Source: CAYWTX01 sp964461295
Lineage (GTDB): Bacteria > Planctomycetota > Phycisphaerae > SM23-33
Direction of reading: 5' to 3'
Assembly: GCA_964461295.1 (NCBI GenBank)
Contig: CAYWTX010000048.1
Location: 1-5,131 of the forward strand
DNA length: 5,131 nucleotides
Positions 1-5,131 of this stretch are shown piece by piece. How positions within the stretch are numbered: the stretch's first letter is position 1; each line of letters starts with the position of its first letter. The notes below the pieces were generated by a model. The model saw nothing but the letters and a program-made list of their open reading frames with translations. It was not told the origin of the DNA and made no database searches. The translations under genes and the position numbers were made by a program.

Positions 1-1
1 G

Positions 2-307
2 TTCTGGCACCGCAACAACCTCCACCAGTGCATCGCGGACATCTGCACGCTGTTGAAGCCCGCCTGGGCCATCGTCGACGCCACGCGGATCATGCTCGAC
101 AGCGGCCCCAAGGGCCCTAGCTCGACCATGAAGACGCCCAACCTCCTTGTCGTTTCGCGCGACCAGGTCGCCGCCGACGCCTATGCCTCCACGCTGTTCC
201 CCCAGGCCACCGCCGCCCAGGCCAAGTACATCCAGCTCGCCGCCGCGATGAACCTCGGCCAGGCCGATCCGTCCCACATGGAGATCCACAAGGTGGAGGT
301 CGAGTAG
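2..307 (+). CDS. DUF362 domain protein, C-terminal part (5' end off the window)
   Basis: The open frame runs in from the left edge without a stop and ends at TAG 305-307, giving the last 101 residues of a longer protein. An internal TTG at 53 is not the true start, because the frame upstream reads FWHRNNLHQCIADICTLL, which looks like conserved protein. The segment LKPAWAIVDATRIMLDSGP followed by NLLVVSRDQVAADAYASTLF matches the DUF362 pattern I know: a dipole of 'kP..aivDa...m...GP' and then a '..sxDqvAaDay' block. DUF362 is a family of unknown biochemical role, often encoded with or fused to [4Fe-4S] ferredoxin domains. No Cys-rich ferredoxin motif lies in this C-terminal piece; any such motif, or a Tat signal, would be in the missing part. 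The next gene on the same strand is a polyferredoxin, which fits a joint redox role (inference). Family call fairly sure, function unknown. Confidence 0.8.
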   Translation, partial: FWHRNNLHQCIADICTLLKPAWAIVDATRIMLDSGPKGPSSTMKTPNLLVVSRDQVAADAYASTLFPQATAAQAKYIQLAAAMNLGQADPSHMEIHKVEVE

Positions 308-319
308 AAGAAGGCGGAA

Positions 320-547
320 GTGTCGAGTGTCAAGTGTCAAGGGACGGAGGCCGAGATGGGCAGAGCCTCACTTGCTGAGGGGCGCGTTTGTAGTACCGCC
401 GTAAGGCGGGCCGTTTCCCGTCGCAGGCGTACAGGGATTCCGCCTTACGGCGGGACTACGAACTAGAAGCGACCCGTCCTTCCCCAAGTGAGTGAGGCCC
501 TATCGAGCAGCGCGTCGCTCCGACCCTCGACACTTGACGCTTGACAC
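320..547. repeat. 228-bp nested inverted repeat between the DUF362 and polyferredoxin genes
   Basis: The outer arms are 320-349 and 518-547; read as reverse complements they agree at 26 of 30 positions. Each arm begins with three tandem heptamers of the form GTGTCRA: 320-326, 327-333 and 334-340 on the left, and 527-547 inverted on the right, where one unit reads GCGTCAA. A second matching block, GCCTCACT at 365-372 pairing with AGTGAGGC at 491-498, lies inside, and the innermost part is the REPIN-like pair at 386-463. The whole segment could fold into a long interrupted cruciform or RNA hairpin. No credible ORF lies here, so I read it as a mobile or extragenic repeat rather than a gene. One more heptamer copy (TTGACAC, 566-572) lies just outside the right arm, at the proposed start of the next gene. 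Confidence 0.8.
390..459. mobile_element. REPIN-like element: two inverted GTAG-headed REP hairpins
   Basis: The left unit has GTAG at 390-393, two bases, then CCGCC (396-400), loop GTAA (401-404) and GGCGG (405-409). The right unit is the same thing on the opposite strand: CCGCC 440-444, loop TTAC 445-448, GGCGG 449-453, two bases, and CTAC 456-459. The two extended arms 386-409 and 440-463 agree at 22 of 24 positions as reverse complements, separated by 30 bases. A GTAG (or GGAG) tetranucleotide 5' of a short hairpin defines bacterial REP sequences. Two REPs facing each other form a REPIN, mobilised in trans by REP-associated tyrosine (Y1) transposases (RAYT/TnpA-REP). No RAYT gene is in this window. 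The architecture is directly visible; the assignment to a RAYT-mobilised family is inference that needs genome-wide copies. Confidence 0.6.
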
Positions 548-550
548 TCC

Positions 551-557
551 GAAGGAG
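551..557 (+). promoter_or_regulatory. Ribosome binding site favouring the TTG start at 566
   Basis: GAAGGAG is a near-perfect Shine-Dalgarno sequence, with 8 bases between it and TTG 566-568. It is the reason for choosing this start of the polyferredoxin gene over ATG 599 or ATG 611, which lack a comparable site. It lies 4 bp outside the right arm of the palindromic element. Confidence 0.5.
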
Positions 558-565
558 CCGTTGGT

Positions 566-1927
566 TTGACACTTTGTCTTCCCCTCGCGGCAAGCAGTAT
601 GATCTCGAACATGCTTACGAAAACCCTCCACTGGTCCGTCCGGCTGGCCTTTCTCGCGGCCGCGGTCTTCCTCGCCCTGGGCGGGCCGCTCGGCGACAAG
701 CTCGCCGGACTAGCCGGCATGCAGCCCGGCTCGCTGCCGCGGATCGCTCCCGGCCTCAGCCCGCTGGTCGCGCTGGCCTCCTCGCTGGCGCAGCGGCGGT
801 GGTATCTCGCCGCGGCATGGCTGGTCGGGCCGCTGATCGTGCTGGGCCTGGCTATCTGGAAAGGCCGCCTGTTCTGCCGGTGGGTCTGCCCCGCCGGCAC
901 GCTCTATGCCCTGCCGGCCCGGCTGTCCCTCCAGCGCCGGCTGCTCAGGACGCGCCTCGGCCCGTTCCTGCTCTGGCTGATTGTCTTCGCCTCCCTGGCC
1001 GGGGCCCCGCTGGTGCTCTGGCTGGATCCGCTGTCCACCTTCAGCCGCCTCACGCCGCTGCTGCGCGGGGCCTGGACGGCCGCGTCCATCGTCGCCGGCG
1101 TCCTCCTGCCGCTGATGCTGCTGGCCGGCTTCGTCCAGCCGATGGTCTGGTGCACGCACCTCTGTCCGCTGGGCTACTTCTTCGAGTTCGCCCAGGCCAT
1201 GCGGAAGCGCCCCCTGCAAGCCGTCAGCAACACGCGGCGATCCATCCTCGCCGGCCTGGCCATCGGCCTGCCGCTGGCCGTGCTCACGCGCCACCTGCCG
1301 GCCACGCGCCGGCTTCTGCTGGCCGACGACGGCGACAACGCCAACCTGCCCATCCTGCCGCCCGGCGCCGGCAACCCGGCTGCCTTCGCCGCCGCGTGCA
1401 CCCGCTGCTACGCCTGCGTGGACGCCTGCCCAGCCCACATCATCCGGGTGCCGTTCCGCAAGCAGCGTGCCCTCGGCCAGCTCTTCCAGCCGGAAGTCGA
1501 GTTCTACGAAAACCCCGACGAGCCCGACTGGGGCTACTGCCCCGAATGGTGCAACGAATGCAGCCACGCCTGCCCGGCCGGGGCGCTCACGCCGCTGGCG
1601 TTCAACCGCAAACACGACCTGCAGATCGGCGTGGCGGAGATCATCAAGAAGGCGTGCCTGGCTTGGGACGATGGCGAGCATTGCACGGTCTGCCAGGAGG
1701 TCTGCTCCTACCAGGCGATCGAGCTTCAGGCCAGCGACGCGGGCGTGCCCGTGCCGATCATCCACGAGAGCAAGTGCCGCGGCTGCGGCGCCTGCTACAG
1801 CAAGTGCCCCTCCGTCAAGCTCGGAAAGGCCATCGCCATGTACGGCGTGAACGAGCAGGCCGAGTGCGGACCGCCCTGCCAACGACGCCGGCGGCGACGG
1901 GGCAGGCAGGCGGACAACGCCCCATGA
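566..1927 (+). CDS. Membrane polyferredoxin, NapH-NapG-like fusion
   Basis: A 453-residue protein. The front half resembles NapH/MauN-type quinol-side electron-transfer proteins. It has hydrophobic segments near residues 23-40, 78-98, 132-153 and 171-192 and two CxxxCP motifs (C104/C108 in CRWVCP; C196/C200 in CTHLCP), both on the predicted cytoplasmic side. A fifth hydrophobic stretch (227-240) is preceded by TRRSIL, a Tat-like motif. The back half follows NapG: C278-x2-C281-x2-C284-x3-C288P; C325-x3-C329-x2-C332-x3-C336P; C364-x8-C373-x2-C376-x3-C380; C404-x2-C407-x2-C410-x3-C414P. These are ligands for four [4Fe-4S] clusters. E. coli NapH and NapG are separate proteins of roughly 290 and 230 residues, so this length fits a fusion. 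The tail is Arg-rich (six R from residue 440). The start is uncertain: TTG 566 has the best ribosome site, but ATG 599 and ATG 611 are possible and the codons before 611 are atypical. No nitrate reductase gene is visible, so the role is probably membrane electron transfer to an unknown partner, perhaps the upstream DUF362 protein. Confidence 0.88.
   Translation: MTLCLPLAASSMISNMLTKTLHWSVRLAFLAAAVFLALGGPLGDKLAGLAGMQPGSLPRIAPGLSPLVALASSLAQRRWYLAAAWLVGPLIVLGLAIWKGRLFCRWVCPAGTLYALPARLSLQRRLLRTRLGPFLLWLIVFASLAGAPLVLWLDPLSTFSRLTPLLRGAWTAASIVAGVLLPLMLLAGFVQPMVWCTHLCPLGYFFEFAQAMRKRPLQAVSNTRRSILAGLAIGLPLAVLTRHLPATRRLLLADDGDNANLPILPPGAGNPAAFAAACTRCYACVDACPAHIIRVPFRKQRALGQLFQPEVEFYENPDEPDWGYCPEWCNECSHACPAGALTPLAFNRKHDLQIGVAEIIKKACLAWDDGEHCTVCQEVCSYQAIELQASDAGVPVPIIHESKCRGCGACYSKCPSVKLGKAIAMYGVNEQAECGPPCQRRRRRRGRQADNAP
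574..603 (+). promoter_or_regulatory. Possible sigma-70-type promoter (weak)
   Basis: TTGTCT (574-579) and TATGAT (598-603) are separated by 18 bases and resemble a -35/-10 pair; TATGAT matches the -10 consensus at five of six positions. A transcript would begin near 610, practically at ATG 611, giving a leaderless message. This conflicts with translation from TTG 566, so both cannot be used by the same mRNA. It may be chance. Confidence 0.22.
1232..1285 (+). other. Internal Tat-like motif plus fifth hydrophobic segment of the polyferredoxin
   Basis: Codons for residues 223-240 read TRRSILAGLAIGLPLAVL: a twin arginine with the (S/T)RRxxL spacing, followed by a moderately hydrophobic Gly/Ala/Leu stretch, as in a Tat signal or NapG's own signal. 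It lies exactly where the NapH-like half ends and the NapG-like half begins. By the positive-inside rule (RKR at 213-215 and RR at 224-225 inside), the segment would carry the ferredoxin domain to the periplasm. Seen: motif and placement. Inferred: Tat use. Confidence 0.5.
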
Positions 1928-1932
1928 AAGGA
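1926..1932 (+). promoter_or_regulatory. Ribosome binding site for the GTG start at 1938
   Basis: GAAAGGA overlaps the TGA stop of the polyferredoxin gene and lies 5 bases before GTG 1938-1940. It decides the start of the phosphoesterase gene and puts a Sec signal peptide at the N terminus. The placement suggests translational coupling with the upstream gene. Confidence 0.6.
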
Positions 1933-1937
1933 CCCCC

Positions 1938-3926
1938 GTGACCGGCAGTGCGCGAATCATCGGCCGTTGGCTTGCCGGCCTGTCGCTGGCGATTGCCTGC
2001 GATGCCCGGGCACAGGTGGACCTCACGCGGGACGCCGCCTGGGAATACCGGGCGGTCAGCGGCACGCGGGCCCACCCATGGACGGCCGACCCCAACGAGG
2101 CCGTCGCCTCGCTGGGCGCGGCGCCGGCGGCCCCGGCCTGGCCGGGAACGTGGAGGACCTTCACGCCGTGGGAACCCAACGCGGCGACCTCACGGCCCTG
2201 CGACGACCCGGCTTCGTTCACGAGCGTTCCGCTCGCCGTAACCCTGAACGGGATCAGCGCGTGCCGCGCAACTCTTACGCTCTATGGGCGAGGCATCCTC
2301 GACCTGACGGTCGGCCAAGGCGAGCCGCGGCCTGGGCGATGGGCGTATGCCTTCGCCGAACTGAAATCCCCCGGCGATCAGGATGTGACCTTCCACGTCG
2401 TGGCGTGCGCCCCGCTGACGTGGTGGTTGGACGGCAAGCAAGTGCTCCATGCCGTCAATGCGGGCGAGTATGCGTTCCCGGTGCGCCTGACCAAGGGCCC
2501 CCACGTCTGCGCCGCGAAGGTGGACAGCGCCCCGCGCGAATGGAACCTCTCCGGCAGGATCGTCGCCGCCGGACCGGCGCCCGTTGTGGAAGCAAGGTGC
2601 CTGTTCGAGCCCAACCAGCCCGGGCGATTCATGTCGCTGACCTTCGTGGGCCCGCTCGCCCAGCAAGCGGCGATCAACGGCCAGCCGCTGCAATCCCCGG
2701 TGTTCGCCCTGCGCTGTCAGCAAGTCGCCGCCCTGTCGCCCACGATCCTGAAGCCCGGGCGAAACACCATCAGCCAGGCCCTGACGCCGGTCGAGGCCGC
2801 CGGCGGACTGGGCGGCGGCAAGCTCCTCGGCTTGTCGCCCGAGGAAGCCGCAATCCAGTGGGGGCCAGTAATCACCCGCGCCACCGACGCCGCCGCGACC
2901 ATCCTCTGCCGCACGAATGCACCGGTGTCGGCCGTGCTGCGCCTCGACGGCCGCCAGTTCACTTCGCCTGCCGGACTGATCCATCGCTGGCAGGTGGACG
3001 GCCTGAAGCCCGGCGCCGCCTACCCGTACTCGGTCGCCCCCGGCCGCGGAACGCCGCGGGGCGGCACGCTGCGCACCTTGCCCGCCGACGGCGGGGCCGT
3101 GACGATCGCGCTGGCCGGCGATCCCCAGTCGGCTCTGCCCTGGCGCGACGTCGCCGCCGCCATCGCCAGGGCCCGGCCAGACGTGTGCGTCATCCTCGGC
3201 GACCTCGTGGGCGACGGCCTGTCCGATGAATTGTGGGGGCGGACGTTCTTCCAGCCGGCGGCGGACCTGCTGGCCGGCACGGCGTGCCGGGCGATCATGG
3301 GCAACCACGACCGCCGCTCGCCGGTGATCGACGGGTTCCTGCTCGACGGCGGGCTGAACTGGGCCCAGGACATCGGCGAGGCGCTGCTGATCGGGATCGA
3401 CGGCGGCGGGGACTGGTCGCCCGCCGGCGACAACGCCAAGTGGCTCGATGGAGTCCTCGCGAATCGCAAGGCCCGGTTCGTGTTCGTGGCAACGCACTAC
3501 CCGGCCTATTCGTCGCGCAACCACGGGAAACTGGCCGACGACGGCGCGGTGTTGGAGCGTCCCGGCCGAGCAACGCGAACGCGGATCGTGCCCATCCTCG
3601 AGAGACATCGCGTGACGGCCATCTTCGACGGCCACGACCACGGCTACGAGCGTTCGGAGTTGCCCAGCGGTTTGACGGCGGTCGTCACCGGCGGCGCCGG
3701 GGCCGGGGCCTACGAAAAACGCGGCGATGCGACCAGGCAGAACCCCTACTCCAAGGTATTCGCCGAACAGCACCACTACTCGCTGGTGCGGATCGACGGC
3801 GACACCGCCACGTTGACCGCCGTCACCCCCGACGGCGAAGTCCTCGACGCCCGCACCTGGACCGCCGCCAGGCGGGCTTCGCCCGCGACGCGCCCGGCCT
3901 CCTCCCCCCAACAGGCTGAGCGCTAG
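1938..3926 (+). CDS. Secreted metallophosphoesterase, purple-acid-phosphatase-like
   Basis: A 662-residue protein. Residues 1-26 form a Sec signal (basic start, LAGLSLAIA core, cleavage probably after ARA). Residues ~100-290 look like two beta-sandwich modules: WWLDGKQVLHAV...FPVRLTKGPH resembles accessory domains in which a small 'N/DGk' turn precedes an 'LkkG.h' turn, and INGQPLQ...LKPGRNTI resembles a galactose-binding-like fold. Residues ~305-383 resemble the fibronectin-like N-terminal domain of purple acid phosphatases. The catalytic calcineurin-like domain (~388-630) carries its five motifs: D395 (AGDPQ), D422 (GDLVGDG), N456-H457-D458 (GNHD), H520 (THYPAYS) and H566/H568 (GHDHGYE). 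These bind two metal ions for phosphoester hydrolysis in the periplasm or outside the cell. The tail (~644-662) is Ala/Ser/Pro-rich. The gene starts 10 bases after the polyferredoxin stop, so it is probably in the same operon. The substrate is unknown. The TAG stop overlaps the end of a MITE-like element. Confidence 0.9.
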   Translation: MTGSARIIGRWLAGLSLAIACDARAQVDLTRDAAWEYRAVSGTRAHPWTADPNEAVASLGAAPAAPAWPGTWRTFTPWEPNAATSRPCDDPASFTSVPLAVTLNGISACRATLTLYGRGILDLTVGQGEPRPGRWAYAFAELKSPGDQDVTFHVVACAPLTWWLDGKQVLHAVNAGEYAFPVRLTKGPHVCAAKVDSAPREWNLSGRIVAAGPAPVVEARCLFEPNQPGRFMSLTFVGPLAQQAAINGQPLQSPVFALRCQQVAALSPTILKPGRNTISQALTPVEAAGGLGGGKLLGLSPEEAAIQWGPVITRATDAAATILCRTNAPVSAVLRLDGRQFTSPAGLIHRWQVDGLKPGAAYPYSVAPGRGTPRGGTLRTLPADGGAVTIALAGDPQSALPWRDVAAAIARARPDVCVILGDLVGDGLSDELWGRTFFQPAADLLAGTACRAIMGNHDRRSPVIDGFLLDGGLNWAQDIGEALLIGIDGGGDWSPAGDNAKWLDGVLANRKARFVFVATHYPAYSSRNHGKLADDGAVLERPGRATRTRIVPILERHRVTAIFDGHDHGYERSELPSGLTAVVTGGAGAGAYEKRGDATRQNPYSKVFAEQHHYSLVRIDGDTATLTAVTPDGEVLDARTWTAARRASPATRPASSPQQAER

Positions 3927-4017
3927 TGTTCTGTCAGAAATGAAACGATGGGTATCGGGTGCCACGGCCGCAAACGGCGCAGCCGTGGCACCCATCAGAT
4001 CATGTCTGACAGATCCC
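3926..4017. mobile_element. 92-bp MITE-like element with TA target duplication
   Basis: The sequence is flanked by TA at 3924-3925 and 4018-4019, each within a CTAG (3923-3926 and 4017-4020). Inverted termini 3926-3938 and 4005-4017 agree at 11 of 13 bases (inner part CTGTCAGA/TCTGACAG perfect). The similarity continues inward to GATGGG (3947-3952) and CCCATC (3991-3996). It has no coding capacity. TA duplication at CTAG with short inverted termini is what IS630/Tc1-mariner-family transposases produce, so I infer a non-autonomous element of that kind. No transposase is present in the window. Confidence 0.55.
3957..3993. terminator. GC-rich hairpin between convergent genes, possible bidirectional terminator
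   Basis: GGGTGCCACGGC (3957-3968) pairs perfectly with GCCGTGGCACCC (3982-3993) around a 13-base loop. It stands 31 bases after the phosphoesterase stop and also downstream of the opposing reductase gene. No T-run follows on either strand, so it is not a classical intrinsic terminator. It is the core of the MITE-like element and may only serve that role. Confidence 0.35.
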
Positions 4018-4031
4018 TAGGCCGCCCACGC

Positions 4032-4046
4032 CGCACCCCCGGTGCG
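4032..4046. repeat. Small GC hairpin downstream of the reductase gene
   Basis: CGCACC (4032-4037) and GGTGCG (4041-4046) form a 6-bp stem with a CCC loop, 56 bases past the reductase stop on the minus strand. There is no T-run. The rest of the stretch 4018-4102 shows nothing else convincing except an 8-base direct repeat CGCATTCA (4078-4085 and 4099-4106) at the reductase stop. Confidence 0.25.
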
Positions 4047-4102
4047 CCCCGAACGCCGACTTCGTGCGAGGAGAACCGCATTCAGCCTCCGGCACTTCGC
4101 AT

Positions 4103-5104
4103 TCATCCCTGCGGATTCCACCAGCACTTGCCCTTCCCCGCAACCGCTCGGGCCGCCCGGCGCTCCACCTCCGCCATCTCCTCGCCCGACATCGGCGCGA
4201 AGTCCATCGCCGCCTCGAAGGCCGCATCCTGCTCGTTCGGAAAGCTCATCCCCAACAGCGCCACGTCCGGATCACGCGTCAACGTGTACCGCACGCACTC
4301 CGCAACCGACAACCGCGGAAGGACATCCTCTTCCTCGGACGGAACGCGATCGGGCCGCGCCGGCCCGCTCGCCTCCTGCCAGAGACCGCCCTTCCGCGCC
4401 ACGCCCTCTCGCGCTTCCCCTCCCCCGCTGCTCACCTTCTCCCGCGGTCGCCGCGCCAGCGGCCGGCCGTAGCCTTCCGTGTCGCATACGAGCTTGCCCG
4501 CGCCGAAGGTCTTGAAGCACACCGTACCCACGCCGCGTCGCCGCGCCAGCGGCAGCACCTCCGCCACGTATCGCCGGTCCGCGTACGCCCCCACCGCGAA
4601 CAGCACCACGTCGCACGTGCCCGACTCGATGGCCGCCAGCAGCACGGCGGGGTCGTGGCTGGATATGCCGCGAAAGCGGCACCGCCCCGCCTCCCGGCAC
4701 GCCCCCAGTTCGTCCATGGGGCCGCCCGCCGCCGCGATACGCCGCCAACCGTCCAGCGTCGAGACGCCGTGGAACACAAAGGCGTCCGCCGCCTCCAGCC
4801 CCAGTCGCTCCAGGCTCCCCTCCACCTGCGGCCCCACCGACCGGTCGGGGTGGTCGATCTTGTCGATCACGAACACCCCGTCGCGCCGCCCGCACAACGC
4901 CTGCCCCACGATCCGCTCGCTGTAGCCGTCCTCGTAGCCGGGGGCCGTGTCGATCACGTTCAACCCCGCCTCCAACGCCCGCCGTGCCGTGGCCACGCAC
5001 TGCTCCAGCGGCACGGCCTGGTCGGCCAGGTCCCCGATGCCCAGCACCGTCGCCACAAACCCCGTCCGCCCAAGCTGCCGCCGTGGACGAAACAACCGCT
5101 CCAT
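4103..5104 (-). CDS. Aldo/keto reductase family protein
   Basis: A 333-residue protein of usual family length, predicted cytoplasmic (no signal peptide). It starts with the typical RQLGRTGF..T.LGIG beta-hairpin/strand, then residues 50-63 read VIDTAPGYEDGYSE. The AKR catalytic tetrad is visible: D52, Y57, K82 (VIDKID) and H112 (VFHG). The final third has KTFGAGKL (198-205), LSVAECVRYTLTRDPDVALLG (265-285) and FPNEQDAAF (288-296), which belong to the C-terminal barrel and the NAD(P)H-binding side. Enzymes of this family reduce aldehydes or ketones, or oxidise sugars, with NAD(P)H; the substrate cannot be told. A hydrophilic Gly/Arg/Glu-rich stretch (~220-260) between those blocks looks like an insertion. 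ATG 5104 is supported by GGAAGGAG, six bases upstream. The gene converges on the phosphoesterase gene and is transcribed separately; any promoter lies beyond the right edge. Confidence 0.9.
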   Translation of the reverse strand: MERLFRPRRQLGRTGFVATVLGIGDLADQAVPLEQCVATARRALEAGLNVIDTAPGYEDGYSERIVGQALCGRRDGVFVIDKIDHPDRSVGPQVEGSLERLGLEAADAFVFHGVSTLDGWRRIAAAGGPMDELGACREAGRCRFRGISSHDPAVLLAAIESGTCDVVLFAVGAYADRRYVAEVLPLARRRGVGTVCFKTFGAGKLVCDTEGYGRPLARRPREKVSSGGGEAREGVARKGGLWQEASGPARPDRVPSEEEDVLPRLSVAECVRYTLTRDPDVALLGMSFPNEQDAAFEAAMDFAPMSGEEMAEVERRAARAVAGKGKCWWNPQG

Positions 5105-5110
5105 GGGATT

Positions 5111-5118
5111 CTCCTTCC
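5111..5118 (-). promoter_or_regulatory. Ribosome binding site of the aldo/keto reductase gene
   Basis: On the minus strand the bases read GGAAGGAG, six bases before ATG 5104-5102. This is a strong Shine-Dalgarno sequence and fixes the start codon. Confidence 0.7.
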
Positions 5119-5131
5119 GCCGATCGCGATG

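Noticed and set aside
320..547. CRISPR array or riboswitch
   Set aside because: The repeats are inverted rather than evenly spaced direct repeats, there are no unique spacers, and no known riboswitch core is recognisable.
566..603. TTGACA (566-571) with TATGAT (598-603) as a consensus promoter
   Set aside because: The spacer is 26 bases, far from the 16-19 bases that sigma-70 promoters tolerate.
463..900. Minus-strand frame starting in the polyferredoxin gene and ending in the palindrome
   Set aside because: The composition is unlike a protein and it overlaps both a real gene and a repeat element.
566..1927. Naming the gene napH or napG
   Set aside because: The gene is a fusion and no periplasmic nitrate reductase genes are near, so a nitrate role is unsupported.
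541..1941. 466-codon plus-strand frame overlapping the polyferredoxin gene
   Set aside because: The translation is Arg/Pro/Ala-rich with no domain, while the alternative frame carries all the ferredoxin motifs.
710..2221. Long open frame on the minus strand opposite the polyferredoxin gene
   Set aside because: It is antisense to a gene with clear Cys motifs, its translation is low-complexity Gly/Ala/Arg/Gln, and it is explained by high GC at third codon positions.
2190..3995. 601-codon minus-strand frame opposite the phosphoesterase gene
   Set aside because: It shows no recognisable domain, has biased composition, and lies opposite a gene with a complete catalytic motif set. It is a GC shadow.

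Overview
The window is GC-rich bacterial chromosomal DNA with a strong G/C preference at third codon positions. It holds four protein-coding genes, one of them cut by the left edge, and two palindromic non-coding elements. TTG and GTG starts with Shine-Dalgarno sequences, a DUF362/polyferredoxin gene pair, a secreted phosphoesterase with a beta-rich front half, and a short aldo/keto reductase ending in SFPNEQDAAF-type sequence all suggest an environmental planctomycete or a related PVC-type bacterium. This placement is inferred from gene style; no marker gene is present.

Layout. Positions 2-307 (+) encode the C-terminal 101 residues of a DUF362 protein. Positions 308-565 are non-coding and mostly filled by a nested inverted repeat (320-547). 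Its core (390-459) has the architecture of a REPIN: two GTAG-headed hairpins in opposite orientation. Positions 566-1927 (+) encode a membrane polyferredoxin that looks like NapH fused to NapG. Ten bases later, 1938-3926 (+) encode a secreted calcineurin-like/purple-acid-phosphatase-like metallophosphoesterase. A 92-bp MITE-like element (3926-4017) sits exactly at that gene's stop codon. Positions 4103-5104 (-) encode an aldo/keto reductase that converges on the phosphoesterase gene.

How the genes may work together. DUF362 proteins are often encoded next to ferredoxin-type proteins. Here the DUF362 gene precedes a protein that could carry electrons across the membrane: two CxxxCP motifs on the predicted cytoplasmic face, and four [4Fe-4S] sites behind a fifth hydrophobic segment headed by a twin-arginine motif. 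No terminal reductase such as napA is visible, so the redox partner is unknown. The phosphoesterase is tightly spaced behind the polyferredoxin and is probably co-transcribed, but its substrate cannot be read from the sequence. The aldo/keto reductase is a separate transcription unit.

The most notable points are the REPIN-like element, the MITE-like insertion that preserved a stop codon, and the NapH-NapG-type fusion with an internal Tat-like motif.
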